Shown: piece by piece, positions 29,230 to 40,389 of the stretch
Layout of the letters: every line of letters begins with the position of its first letter
How positions within the stretch are numbered: position 1 is the first letter of the stretch
NCBI GenBank assembly: GCA_964036195.1
Contig: OZ038456.1
Coordinates: 3,348,001-3,412,000, forward strand
Reading direction: 5' to 3'
DNA length: 64,000 nucleotides
Source of the DNA: Sphaerolaimus hirsutus
Taxonomy: Eukaryota > Nematoda > Chromadorea > Monhysterida > Sphaerolaimidae
Made by a program: the position numbers and the translations under genes
Notes under the pieces: model-generated
What the model was told of the DNA's origin: nothing
What the model saw: the letters and a program-made list of their open reading frames with translations, nothing else
Database searches by the model: none

Positions 29230-29711
29230 CACAGTTGTTAATGCGTATTTACTTTTACGCAAAAAGTACGAGTACCGAGTAAATGCGCATATGCATACTT
29301 TGAAAAAAAGTATCTGTACTTGCCTGTACGCTTACTTTCTGACAGTACTCGGGTACAGTAAATAAATTTTTGCGAGTACAGAAAGAGTATTTTTACAATT
29401 CGAGACCCCTGCTTTTAATAAAGAATACTTAATAATAGAAGGAAAAAACCTTTTGTTGTCCACGGTAAACATTCATAATGCTCCCTTCTACATTTTCCAA
29501 CAAGAAAAGACAATTTTACGTGCTTTTACACTTTCCTATAACAAAATACTTGCATTTACGCTTTCTTGGAATAAAAGTATTTTACTCTCATTTACTCGCA
29601 AGTAAAAGTAAAAAATTACTTTATGCTTTCTGAACTCGAGGGGTGAGTAAAAACAAAATACTTTACTCATACGCATACATTGAAGAAAGTTCGGCACTTT
29701 TAACAACTCTG
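29230..29711. mobile_element. fold-back element with CA(C/G)AGTTGTT ends
   Basis: Flanked by ATTATTTA and ATTATTTC (7 of 8 match). Interior carries AGTAC/TTTAC repeats like its relatives. Confidence 0.7.
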
Positions 29712-29894
29712 ATTATTTCAGAAGCTACTATAATCGTATGTTGCAAACTTACTGTTGCCGGCTTCAGACATACATCAGCTGCGAGTTTGATACGTGTAAT
29801 TCGATGCACTAAGAAACAACTGTTAACCCCCCCTGATTACCCCCCCCCCCTCCGTCACGGCCGTGAGAGACGTGTAAACACTGCATTAACACAG

Positions 29895-30121
29895 GAGCAG
29901 TATATAAGGGCCTTTAGACGTATGGGGGAAAGGGTGTGCGCTACACTCGTTCCGAGTAAAAAAAAGAAGAGGTATTATTGTAGGAAAAGTTCCGGAAAGT
30001 GTCCGTTTTGTGAGAGTTATGTCCCATTTTGTGGGACTTTTGTGGGACTTTTTTCTTTACTCGGAACGAGTGTAGCGCACACCCTATCCCCCATACGTCT
30101 AAAGGCCCTTATATACTGCTC
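29895..30121. mobile_element. hairpin MITE with GAGCAGTATATAAGGGCC ends
   Basis: Arms of about 65 bp are almost perfect inverted repeats, including GCGCTACACTCGTTCCGAGT. A diverged relative with the same inner motif lies at 50840-50945. Confidence 0.75.
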
Positions 30122-30362
30122 ACAGGAATGAAACGAACCTAACCAGAAAATGAAGCAACGCCTGTGACCAGGTCAGTGTTATCGAATTTTAAAAGCAAGT
30201 GCCTTCCCAACTGTTTTGTCCGGGAAAATGTACCAACTTTTTTTCGCAAGGTTTGAAAAGTATAATCACTTTGACTGATGTTCTTCCATTCAAGTGCCAC
30301 AGTTGGGAGGGTATGCTCTTTCATTTCCGGTACATCTTTTCCGATAAATATATTCACATACC

Positions 30363-30545
30363 TATACTTGGCGGACATCAAAGTATGCCCAGAATCCTAC
30401 AATAATTTTATGAATAAAATCTTGTGATAAATTTCATGATTAATTATTCCATAGTAAAAACGAAATATCATGATGAAAAACTGTATAATTTTTGGTTCAT
30501 TATTCAGATGGGTTATGGTAGGTTTCCATACAAACTGTGATTTCC
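30363..30545. mobile_element. single-arm copy of the palindromic-element end
   Basis: ACTTGGCGGACATC ... GGGTTATGGTAGGTTTCCATAC matches the non-minisatellite parts of the palindrome arms at 36764-36949 and 37615-37800. Confidence 0.6.
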
Positions 30546-30549
30546 TCAG

Positions 30550-31720
30550 AGTATACCATGTGTTTGGAGGACTGAATCATAGATATGGTACCTAATGATA
30601 TGGAACTAAGTAGGTTATCTATCAACCCTTTGCAAAAAAAACAAATACTGATACCGCTTGTACTTTTCTTTTAACTTTTTCTTGTAAAGTTTGGGGCAGC
30701 TAGTCAACAAGAGCGGTCTCGGAAATACGGTAGCACAAATTTAATGGAGTCAAACTGAAAAGCAATTTTCTCATCTCCAGAAACAACCGCAAACCGGTGA
30801 AATCCAATTTTCTATACAAACAATAATGTGCTACGTTTGTGGCATATAATGATGGCAAAGAAATATTGGACATTTTTAAAATATTTTCAAATTTTCAATC
30901 TTTGTTAGACTTTTCCAATTTTTATTCCATCCTTAGAAAAAACCACTCTAAAATCTAGTTTTCTCTCAGTATTTTTGTTCCAAATACACATTTGACATGA
31001 TGAAAACGGCAAATTCACGTCAATTCGAAAAGTATCCAAAAATTCGAAAATTCAGAATGAATTTTCAGTAAATACTTCTAAATTCGAAAATTCGTTTTAC
31101 GAAAAAAAACCCCGATAAAAATTGAAACATTTTTCCCAGAGGGTTTGCCATCTTTAGTGGCATAGTAAAAGATAAATAATTACTTCACTAAGAGTACTGC
31201 GCTTTGGGTGGCCAGTCAATTGCACTCTAATTTTCTTCATGTGCATAATCGAAAGTTTGGTCATGCGAGAAGCAAAAGCTAAAATTGTTTAGCATAAAAG
31301 CGTTTAGTTAAAAGTAAAACGCGAGCGTAAATGTCGTGATCCTTTGAAAATTGAAACGTTGCCCTATGGGCTCTGAACAGGATTAATTACGGCTTAACGT
31401 AGCGAGTTTGTCGCCGACATTTCAGGAAATTACTTTCGACATTAGAAATAGAATGTCAAAAGTAATACGACATAATAAGACGTTCTGAAACAAAGTAATA
31501 CCGTATAACAAATCCTTCGATTGAGATTTGCCCTATTATTTTATATTTACATATGACTGTGGAATCGCCAAAAGCGCGGAAAATATAACTTTGCATAAAA
31601 AAGTCGTGCCGGGATTGAGCGATATCGGCCCAAAAGTGCATGCTTTATCGCGGGGAACTGATGTCCATCGCAAACGACACACGATCGTTTGCATGCATAT
31701 CAATTCTGCCCGATTGTGGT
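30550..31720. other. AT-rich DNA, nothing recognised
   Basis: Low-complexity AT-rich stretch, no supportable gene or repeat boundary. Confidence 0.4.
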
Positions 31721-31724
31721 CACG

Positions 31725-32440
31725 CACACTATTTAGTACACCACTGAAATTTGGGAAACTCATTAATCAGTGTTGAAAAAATTTTGAGTTGACCAGAACG
31801 AATTATTCTCGATCGCCGTCAACCAGCAGTTGACAGACTGTCCATTCCGGTCAACTCAAATGCGTCCAAACTAGGGTGTCAACTTTCCGTTTTCCGATAC
31901 CAAATTTTTTTCCGTTTCCGTTTCCGTTTTCCGGCTGCCAAATTTTTTTTCTGTTTCCGTTTTTCCGGCTCATTTTCCGTTTTCCGGCTAAATTTTGAGT
32001 TTTTCTGCCTTCTTTCCATTTTCCGGCTCAATTGTCTGTTTTTCCAACTTTTTTTCATTTTCAGAATAAACAATAGTTTTCTGTTTCAGCCACACTGATA
32101 AACACGCATGCAGGTTCTCAATTATGTGAATTTCTTCTGTTTCCAGCCAAATTTCTGCAGTTTTTTTGCATTTCCAGAAAAAAGTTTGCAAATTTTTCCG
32201 TTTCCGGCAAAAATTTCAGCAAATTTTTGGCCGTTTCCGGCAGATGTTCAGCAAATTTTTCCGTTTCCGTTTTCCGGCTTTTCATTTTTCCGTTTTCCAG
32301 CATGTGCAAAAAAATTTCTGTTTCCGTTTTCCGGCAAGTGCAGAAATTTTTCCGTTTCCGTTTCCGTTTTTCCGTAAAAAAGTTTTTGTTGACACCCTAG
32401 TCCAAACCACATTTACCAGTTTCCCAAATTTCTAGTGTGC
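31725..32440. mobile_element. MITE with GCACACTA ends, split by hAT-like element
   Basis: Outer ends CGCACACTATTTAG and CTAGTGTGCG with inverted GGGAAACT motifs. The core contains GCCGTCAACCAGCAGTTGAC. The hAT-like element 31872-32399 is inserted. Confidence 0.65.
31872..32399. mobile_element. hAT-like element filled with TTTCCGTTTTCCGG repeats
   Basis: Ends TAGGGTGTCAA/TTGACACCCTA with exact 8-bp duplication GTCCAAAC. The whole interior is diverged TTTCCGTTTTCCGGC units. Confidence 0.88.
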
Positions 32441-32442
32441 GC

Positions 32443-32643
32443 GGCATCGAGTCGCCCAGATCGGGATGCACATAACCGCATAATCAATCTCCATCAAGCG
32501 ACGGCCGGAAAACGATCGCTGCCGCCGGGGCGCGCATATACTTTGAAAAACGACACCCTGTTGCAATGCGCCGCGCGTTCGCAGCGGGCGAGAAGTGCAA
32601 ATTGCCACCGCCAATGGGAGGAGCGCATTGTTTGCACGCGAGT
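32443..32643. other. GC-rich host block, left part
   Basis: CpG-rich, with a CCAATGGGAGGAG motif on the plus strand near 32611. Continuous with 33694-33855 before insertion of the fold-back element between them. No frame clearly preferred. Confidence 0.35.
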
Positions 32644-32828
32644 CAGAGTTGTTGAAATTGATGAACTTTTTTGAGAGTATATGGGTCTATGTAAAGTACT
32701 TTTTATTTTTCTCAGCCCTGAGTACAGAAAGTGTAAAATACATGAGTACAAGTGAGTAAAATCTTTTTTTTTTGGGGATAATTTAAAAGCCTTTAAAATA
32801 AAAGCCCTTTAAAAGCCCTTCTTAAAAT

Positions 32829-33110
32829 TTAAGAGTACTTTTTCCCCAGAAAATGTAAAAGGGAGTACTTTTTCCTGGAAAGTGCAAAAGCTACTAATTT
32901 TTCCCCACAAAATTTAAAAGTAAGTGCTTTTTCCCTGGAAAATGTAAAAGGGAGTACTTTTTCCTGGAAAGTGCAAAAGCTACTAATTTTTCCCCAGAAA
33001 ATGTAAAAGTAAGTGCTTTTTCCCTGGAAAATGTAAAAGAGAGTATTTTTCGTCATAGAATATGTAAAAGTGGATACTTTTTTCATGGAAAATGCAAAGG
33101 CGACTACTTT
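32829..33110 (+). repeat. tandem ~34-bp repeat AGTACTTTTTCC(C)TGGAAA
   Basis: Units such as GAGTACTTTTTCCTGGAAAG and GTAAGTGCTTTTTCCCTGGA repeat; a higher-order unit of about 100 bp is repeated nearly exactly twice. Confidence 0.8.
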
Positions 33111-33329
33111 TTACATGTGAAAACGATTTTTACACTGGAAGACATAACAGATGTTCTTTTTTATGATTTTTTAGTGTTTATATATGAAAATGAAATGACT
33201 TCTTCAAGGCTTATTTTTTTAGCAACAAAAATTGCAATGTGAAGTTTCTGAAATACATTTCCTGACATTTGAAAAGTATACATACAGGTGAGTACGGGTT
33301 CTTTTTAAAAGTATATGTAAACATACCAT

Positions 33330-33622
33330 ATATACCTTCTCGAATAATTCCCCACCTTGAACGATTCACCCTCGAATAATCACCCCCCCCCCTTTAGGCA
33401 TATTATAATGTTTTTGTATCCAATTTGAACAAAAATTACATGTCATTTAGTAAATAAAGCATATTTCATGAAATCCATTCATAGAAACCCACTTAAATTT
33501 TTTTGACAAAACTCCCTTGAATAAATCCCCTCGAAAAATACCTCCCCCTCGAAATAGTTCCCCCCTCAAAAAAGTCTAACAAAAAAATAATTCCCCGGGG
33601 GATTATTCGAGTATGTACAGTA
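33330..33622. mobile_element. C/G-tract MITE (CTCGAATAATTCCCC subtype), nested
   Basis: Ends ATACCTTCTCGAATAATTCC and GATTATTCGAGTATGTACAG; sits inside the fold-back element. Confidence 0.55.
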
Positions 33623-33693
33623 TTTACCTAGTACTCGAGTATATTCATTTTTCGAGTAAACGTAAATACACTTTAACAACTGCAGACGCGATT

Positions 33694-33855
33694 GCGGTCG
33701 CCACCGCCCCGGGCGGGCATCGTGTTCATCGGCGACATGATCGAGTTCAAGTGCGCTTCCCCCATTCCAGTCGGGATCGTATTGGAACGGCGGCGAAAAG
33801 CTTCCGGCGGCCGGCAGATGGAGCTGCGCTTGTTTCCCGCTGCGGAAACCGCATA
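33694..33855 (+). other. GC-rich exon-like block, right part
   Basis: A plus-strand frame (AGIVFIGDMIEFKCASPIP onward) ends at TAA 33853-33855 and reads like protein. Two minus-strand frames are also open, so coding strand is unresolved. I do not recognise the product. Confidence 0.3.
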
Positions 33856-33866
33856 AAGTTGGGGGA

Positions 33867-34554
33867 TACCGTTTTCCTCGAAATACCCCCGGGGGTTTTT
33901 GTTTCAGAGTGAGAATTTTGAGGGGGGGGGGGGGGGAGTAAACGAGGGGGGTGTATTTGGAGGGGCGGGGCTTATTATTTCGCCAGAAATTTTTTGAAAT
34001 TCCAGTACTAAATTGTCGTCTGAAACGTACGCAGACGTAGAAAAATGCAACACAAATCGCTATATATAAGAGTCTATGGAGTTAAATAAGTATGTATACT
34101 CGGCGTACATGATACTCTGCCCTCGCACTGATTTATGTCTCGTGTTGGAAGCGTGCCAATGATCATCAAATCATGCGATTTCCGTAAAAAGATGAAAAAA
34201 TTCATCGATGTGAATATGTAAATGAATAACATTACTTCAACAATCACTTTTGTCATCTTTTTATGAAACTCGCACGCGTTAACCATCATTAGCACACTTC
34301 CAGCGGGAACCAGGCGTGCAGGGTGTAAAGTAACCGGAGTATAGCATGGCATAAATATGGCATAAACACTGTTCTAACGTAACAATTCATTGTTTTTATT
34401 TAACGTGTTTTGCATTGCCCGAATCACAAACCGCAGTTTTGTCATCTATGTTATCTGTACACTCAATTTGGGGGGTATTTCGAGGGGGGAGGGGCTAATA
34501 AATTCATAGTGCCCATTTTGAGGGGGGGGGGGGGTATTTCGAGGAAATAAGGTA
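33867..34554. mobile_element. TA-MITE with C/G tracts
   Basis: Left TACCGTTTTCCTCGAAATA, right GAGGAAATAAGGTA. Contains CGTCTGAAACGTACGCAGAC, a motif shared by several members. Confidence 0.7.
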
Positions 34555-34776
34555 CCTATAATCCTACTATTTTGCCAATCACTGCGGCCGTGTCTAGATT
34601 GGTGTCGTTTCAGCCTCAGCACCCACTGGGGCGAGATATTTTACGCCCACGGGTGGTCCTTTCCTCGTAGTTCGATTCTCCGTGTTATATGTTGACCGCG
34701 GCCATTCTCTTGATGAACATTTCGAGTGCTTTTGGGGGTGTGCGAAAATTGGCGCACTTTTTTTTGAGTTTTTTTA

Positions 34777-35228
34777 TACCGTGTTTCCTCGAAATACCCC
34801 CGGGGGGTTTATTTTTTCAGAGTGAGAATTTTGAGGGGGGGGGGGGGGTTAAACGAGGGGGGGAGGTATTTCGAGGGGGGGGGGCATTATTTCGCCAGAA
34901 ATTTTTTGAAAACAAAGTACTAAATTGTCGTCTGAAACGTACGCAGACGTCGAAAATGCAACAAAAATCGCCACTTATAAGACTCTAAAGACTTGTATAA
35001 GTGTGTAGACGTATAATCACTGTTCTCACATAACAGAGTCATCGTTTTTAACGTGTGTTTTGCGTTACCCAGATGCCTTTGTCATTTACGTTCTCTATAC
35101 ACTAAATTTTGGGGGGGGTATTTCGAGGGGGGGGGTTATAAGTTCATAGTGTCCATTTTGAGGGGGGGGGGTATTTCGAGGGGGGGGGGGGGTATTTCGA
35201 GGGGGGGTGTATTTCGAGGAAATACGGT
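34777..35228. mobile_element. TA-MITE with C/G tracts
   Basis: Ends TACCGTGTTTCCTCGAAATA and complement, TA flanks; several G runs longer than 8. Confidence 0.8.
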
Positions 35229-35379
35229 AGTAGTTTTAGAACCGCGTCAAATCATACTGACGGATGTTTCTACGGATATCGTTTTCCTGTCGGTAATTAT
35301 TTCTTCAGTCTATGCAAAATGCCCTATTTTTCAGCAGCGATGTTCAGATGTCGGTCGAGAAAAACTTTCTGTGGATTTT

Positions 35380-35579
35380 NNNNNNNNNNNNNNNNNNNNN
35401 NNNNNNNNNNNNNNNNNNNNNNNNNNNNNNNNNNNNNNNNNNNNNNNNNNNNNNNNNNNNNNNNNNNNNNNNNNNNNNNNNNNNNNNNNNNNNNNNNNNN
35501 NNNNNNNNNNNNNNNNNNNNNNNNNNNNNNNNNNNNNNNNNNNNNNNNNNNNNNNNNNNNNNNNNNNNNNNNNNNNNNN
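35380..35579. other. assembly gap (200 N)
   Basis: Exactly 200 undetermined bases, at the start of a fold-back element and next to a long palindrome, as expected for a hard-to-assemble repeat. Confidence 0.99.
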
Positions 35580-35581
35580 AC

Positions 35582-35944
35582 CAGAGTTGTTAAAAGTACT
35601 GAAAAATTTTCAAAGTATATGTAAACATAAAGTATTTATTTTTACTCACCCCCTGAGTACAGGAAATGTTAAGTAATTTTTTTACTTTTACTCATGAGTA
35701 AACGTGAGTTAACATACTTTTTCTGCTTAAAAACGTAAAGGTGAGTATTTTTGAAAAGTTTGCCCAATTTCAAAAATACTCACCTTTACGTTTTGTAAGC
35801 AGAAAAAGTATGTTAACTCACGGTTTACTCATGAGTAAAAGTAAAAAAATTACTTAATGTTTCCTGTACTCAGGGGTGAGTAAAAATCAATACTTTATGT
35901 TTACGTATACTTTGAAATTTTTTTTGGTACTTTTAACAACTCTG
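35582..35944. mobile_element. fold-back element with CAGAGTTGTTAAAAGTACTG ends
   Basis: Nearly perfect palindrome: the GTTAACATACTTTTTCTGC arm is repeated inverted around about 35765. The left half is almost identical to 38496-38680. Confidence 0.8.
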
Positions 35945-35989
35945 TATGAATTGCACTATTTTTAACAAAAACAGGGCAGCCTCCCAAAA

Positions 35990-36750
35990 ATACCTAACCC
36001 CTCGAATTATCCTCCTGCATGAATTACCTACCGCCTCGAGTTATCCCCCTGTGTGAATTACCTAATGCCTTGAATTTCCCTCCTGTGTGAATTACCTATC
36101 CCCTTGAATTATCCCCCATGTGAAATACATATCCCCTCAAATTACCCCCTGTGAATTAAGCTATCCCCTCAAATTATCACCCCTGTGTATTAGTAATCCC
36201 CTCAAATCACCCCCTACCTGTGTGAGTTACCTATCCCCTCAAATTATCCCCTCGTGAATTATCCATCAACTTGAATTATCACCCCGCGTGAATTACCCAT
36301 CTCCTCGAATTACTCCCCCCCACGTGAATTACTCATCCCCTCGAATTATCCCCCCCATGTATTATCCATCTCCTCGAATCAACCCCCCATGAATTATCCA
36401 TCTCCTCGAATTATCCACCATGTGAATTACCCATCCCCGCAACTTATCCCCCCCATGGTTAACCCATCCCCTTGAATTACCCCCACCCCCCGTGAAGTAC
36501 CCATCCCCTCACATTGCTCCCCCTGCGTGAATAACCATCCCATCGAGTTATCCACCTGTGTGAATTACCCATCCCTCGAATTACCCCCCCCTGTGTGAAT
36601 TACCCATCCCCTCGCAGTAACCCTGCGTGTGAATTACCTGCCCCTTGAATTATCCCCCCTGCATGAATGAATTATGTACCTCCTCACAGTAAACCCCCGA
36701 GGTGGGTGAATTACCTACACTCTCGAATTACCCCCCAAGTGAATGAATTA
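35990..36750 (+). repeat. minisatellite block, left arm
   Basis: More than 20 diverged ~33-bp units built on CTCGAATTATCCCCC and GTGAATTACCCAT. Confidence 0.85.
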
Positions 36751-37799
36751 TACTTGGCAGACATCACACTTAGTATGAAAACCTACCATAACACATCTGA
36801 GTGATGAACCAAAAATTATCCAGTTTTTTAATCATAATATTTAGTTTTTACTATGAATAATTAATGATGAATAATCACAAAATTTATCACAAGATTGTAT
36901 TCATTAAATTATGGTAGGCTTCCATACTCAGTGTGCTGTTAACATAACACACAATTACTAGAACTATCTAATTCTGAAATTTCAATGCTGTACCTTTGTA
37001 TATTTTGATGTAATCAATTTTATGACATAATTTTATGTCATCATTTCATGTCAAACGCCGCTGAGCTGTAATCCCCGCTTCATGTCCGCCGAGTATGCCT
37101 ACCTCCCCCATGTGGTTGATTACCGACCTACTGGAACTATCCCCCCACATGTAGGCTTCGAATGATATGACTTTTCGATATCGATATTCAATATTTATTT
37201 ATTTATTTTTCAAATTTTTTTAATAAAATAATCATTATTTAAGTACTTATTTATTTGACATCAAACTTTTGTTGTTGACGTAAAATGTTTGATGTAAAAT
37301 GTTGATGTAAAATGTGTAAATTTTGACGTAAAATAAAAAAAACTTATTAAAAAATAATTACTTTCTTTATTTTTTAGAACATTACACAAAAATACTAGAA
37401 CTATTTAATTCTGAAATTTTTATACTGTACCTATTATATTTTGATGTAATCAATTTTACGGCATAAATTTACATCATCATTTCACGTCAAACGCTACTGA
37501 GCTGTAATCCCGGCTTAACACCTAGTATGGAAACCTACCATAACCCATCTGAATAATGAATCAAAAATAAAACAGTTTTTCATCATCATATTTCATTTTT
37601 AACACACCCAGCAGACAGCACATTGAGTATGGAAGCCTACCATAATTTAATGAATACAATCTTGTGATAAATTTTGTAATTATTCATAATTAATTTTTCC
37701 ATAGTAAAAACTAAATATTGTGATAAAAAACTGGATAATTTTGGTTCATCACTCAGATGTGTTATGGTAGGTTTTCATACTAAGTGTGATGTCTGCCAA

Positions 37800-38460
37800 G
37801 TATAACTCATTCACTTGGGGGGTAATTCAAGAGTGTAGGTAATTCACCCACCTCGGGGGTTTACTGTGAGGAGGTAGATAATTCAAGGGGTAGGTAATTC
37901 ACACGCGGGGTTACTGCGAGGGGATGGGTAATTCACACAGGGGGGGGGGTAATTCAAGGGGATGGGTAATTCACACAGGTGGGATAACTCGATGGGATGG
38001 TTATTCATGCAGGGGGGCAATGTGAGGGGATGGGTACTTCACGGGGGGGGGGGGGGGATAATTCGAGGGGATGGGTTAACCATGGGGGGATAAGTCGCGG
38101 GGATGGGTAATTCACATGGTGGGATAATTCGAGGAGATGGATAATTCATGGGGGGATAATTCGAGGAGATGGATAATTCACGAGGGGATAATTTGAGGGG
38201 ATAGGTAATTCATGCGGGGGAGGGGGGTGATTTGAAAGGATTACTAATTCACGGGGGTGATAATTTGAGGGGATAGCTTTATTCACAGGGGGTAATTTGA
38301 GGGGATACGTAATTCACATGGGGGATAATTCAAGGGGATAGGTGATTCACACGGGAGGGAAATTCGAGGCATTAGGTAATTCACGCAGGGGGATAACTCG
38401 AGGTGGTAGGTAATTCACGCAGGAGGGATAATTCGAGGGGCTAGGTATTTTATGGGAGGC
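37800..38460 (-). repeat. minisatellite block, right arm (inverted)
   Basis: Same units as the left arm in inverse orientation, with differing unit number, so the arms are not a perfect copy. Confidence 0.85.
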
Positions 38461-38495
38461 TGCCCTGTTTTTGTTAAAAATAGTGCAATTCATAC

Positions 38496-39017
38496 CAGAG
38501 TTGTTAAAAGTACTGAAAAATTTTCAAAGTATACGTAAACATAAAGTATTTATTTTTTACTCACCCCCTGAGTACAGGAAATGTTAAGGTAATTTTTTTA
38601 CTTTTACTCATGAGTAAACGTGAGGTTAACATACATTTTCTGCTTGAAAACATAAAGGTGAGTATTTTTGAAAATTTTGTCCACTTTTCAAAATCACAAT
38701 CACAAATTTTCATATTTTTTACCGATTTCAACATCAAATAAGCCTATTTTAGTCTTTATGGCTATAAATTATATTAAATTCACATTTTTGGCCATGTTTC
38801 TCTATTTTTTTTGCCTATTTCACCCTTTTTATCCATTCCATGCCTTCAAAACACCTGTATAATTGAATATCAGAAATACATTTTCTGTACACGAGTACTT
38901 TCAAAAAGTATAATGTAAACGCAAGTACAGAAACTTTTTTCTGAAGAAACGTAAACGTATTTACTCTGTACTCGAGTATACTTTTATCTAGTATAAGTAT
39001 ACATTTTAACAACTATG
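38496..39017. mobile_element. fold-back element with CAGAGTTGTT end, right copy
   Basis: Begins CAGAGTTGTTAAAAGTACTG and ends AACAACTATG. Its middle differs from the 35582 copy (AT-rich insertion with TTTACCGATTTC). Confidence 0.65.
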
Positions 39018-39083
39018 ATTCACGGTAAAGTAATACATTTAACAACTATGATTATACCTCATTCCAAAAATGATCACACTTGC

Positions 39084-39715
39084 CAGAGTTGTTAGAATTA
39101 CTGAACTTTTTCAAAAGTATATGTACACGTAAAGTATTTTTTTCTACTCACCACAAAGTATAGAAAACGTAAAATACTTTTTTTACATGTACTTACGCGT
39201 AAATTTTCACTTTTCTTGTGAGTAATGAAACGAGTACTTTCCTTCATAGAATATGTAAAATTGGGCACGTTTTCATATGTCTACAGCACAATGTACGTTT
39301 TTTTGTAAGAACATGATAGATAAATATGATGACTTTATAAATATAGCTTATTGACAACACACTTCGCACGGAAATCTCACATGTGCCAACTGACTAATGA
39401 ACGAAAAATTGGTTATATTTCTGCCACAATAGAAATAACGTTGGTAATATGGGATAATTTTTACGTGGAACGTACAACAGACCATTTTACCTGAGTTTAT
39501 TCATCACATTATGGTGCCATTTTGTTTAAAGCTTGCGGTTTGAGCAGTAAATGTCCCACATTGAAATTTCTGAAATACATTTTCCATACGCGTATGCTTT
39601 GAAAATGTACGCGTACAAGTGTGTACAGTACTTTTTTTAAAGATATGTAAATGTATTTACCGTGTACTCACGTATGCGTATTTTTCGAGTAAACGTACGC
39701 ACCTTTCAACAACTT
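39084..39715. mobile_element. fold-back element, ACACTTGC/TCACTTGC flanks
   Basis: CAGAGTTGTTAGAATTACTG start; AACAACTT end slightly truncated; flanks match 7 of 8. Confidence 0.65.
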
Positions 39716-39873
39716 TCACTTGCCCATCTGTCCAAATCGTCGTTGTCGGTTCGCTCGGAGTTCAACGAGGCTTTTTCATCATATTTTCATTGTCGGTTCG
39801 GTTTCTTTTTAACGAGGCTTTTTTGTCGGCACAGGCGAAAATTCTGTAAAATTTGTGCGTTGTCCGTGACAAA

Positions 39874-40056
39874 ATGACCATTGCCGACAGAAAAAAGTTT
39901 GCTGGCACAGCTCGCAGTGTAAACGCCGCTTTAGTGAAAATCTGCGCCCATCACAAGGCGGTCCAAAAGTCAAACACGCATGACCGCCTACAAAAAAATC
40001 CATGCAAAATAAAGCGCACCGTCGAGATGTTGGTCGCAAAGAAACGCGATGGATGA
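39874..40056 (+). CDS. small unrecognised ORF, doubtful
   Basis: ATG at 39874 opens 60 codons, Lys/Ala-rich (MTIADRKKFAGTARSVNAA start). It overlaps an equally open minus-strand frame. No domain, no splice context. Probably chance. Confidence 0.15.
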   Translation: MTIADRKKFAGTARSVNAALVKICAHHKAVQKSNTHDRLQKNPCKIKRTVEMLVAKKRDG

Positions 40057-40389
40057 AAGTTGGCGGCGCTGTTCTTGAAAAAATCGAGCGCTAGACTCGC
40101 CGCAATCGCGCACGCAAGAGACGAAATCGCTGTAAACGCTGCGAGAATGGGAAATGTAAAAAAGTGAACAGAGGCACAGAAGACAACTCTTTCGCACCAG
40201 TTTGATGGCGTGAATTCAGAAGGTAAATGACGCAAGTTTACATCAGCAAATAACGAAATGAAAGTGAAATTGACCCGAAAATATCAATACAAAAAAAAGC
40301 CCGGAGCACCTCATCCGTCGATTAGACCGCTCAATAAATAAAAACAGGAATTTTTGCCGGGCATCTTATAATACACAGCCAACAAGTCT

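Larger units (their letters stand above)
32644..33685. mobile_element. fold-back element with CAGAGTTGTTG end, with tandem repeats and nested MITE
   Basis: Flanks ACGCGAGT and ACGCGATT (7 of 8) mark the target duplication. Contains the tandem array 32829-33110 and the MITE 33330-33622. Confidence 0.7.
35945..38495. mobile_element. 2.5-kb palindromic element with minisatellite arms
   Basis: Left arm about 35945-36949, right arm about 37615-38495, inverted to each other from TATGAATTGCACTATT inward. Each arm has a block of about 33-bp units (CCCCTCGAATTATCCCCC..GTGAATTACC) and an AT-rich part with CATAACACATCTGAGTGATG. The spacer holds two direct ~107-bp repeats (36979-37085 and 37411-37515). 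No ORF. It lies between two related fold-back elements. Confidence 0.8.

Noticed and set aside
32829-33110. CRISPR-like regular repeats
   Set aside because: Adjacent tandem units without unique spacers, in an animal genome; a minisatellite inside a fold-back element.
34600-34700. tRNA-like B box (GTTCGATTC)
   Set aside because: No A box at the right distance and no acceptor-stem pairing could be found.
35053-35676. 207-codon ORF across the assembly gap
   Set aside because: It reads through 200 N bases and a C/G-tract MITE; the frame has no meaning.
35990-36750. CRISPR-like or coding repeat array
   Set aside because: Diverged 33-bp tandem units mirrored in the right arm of a palindrome; no ORF and no spacers.
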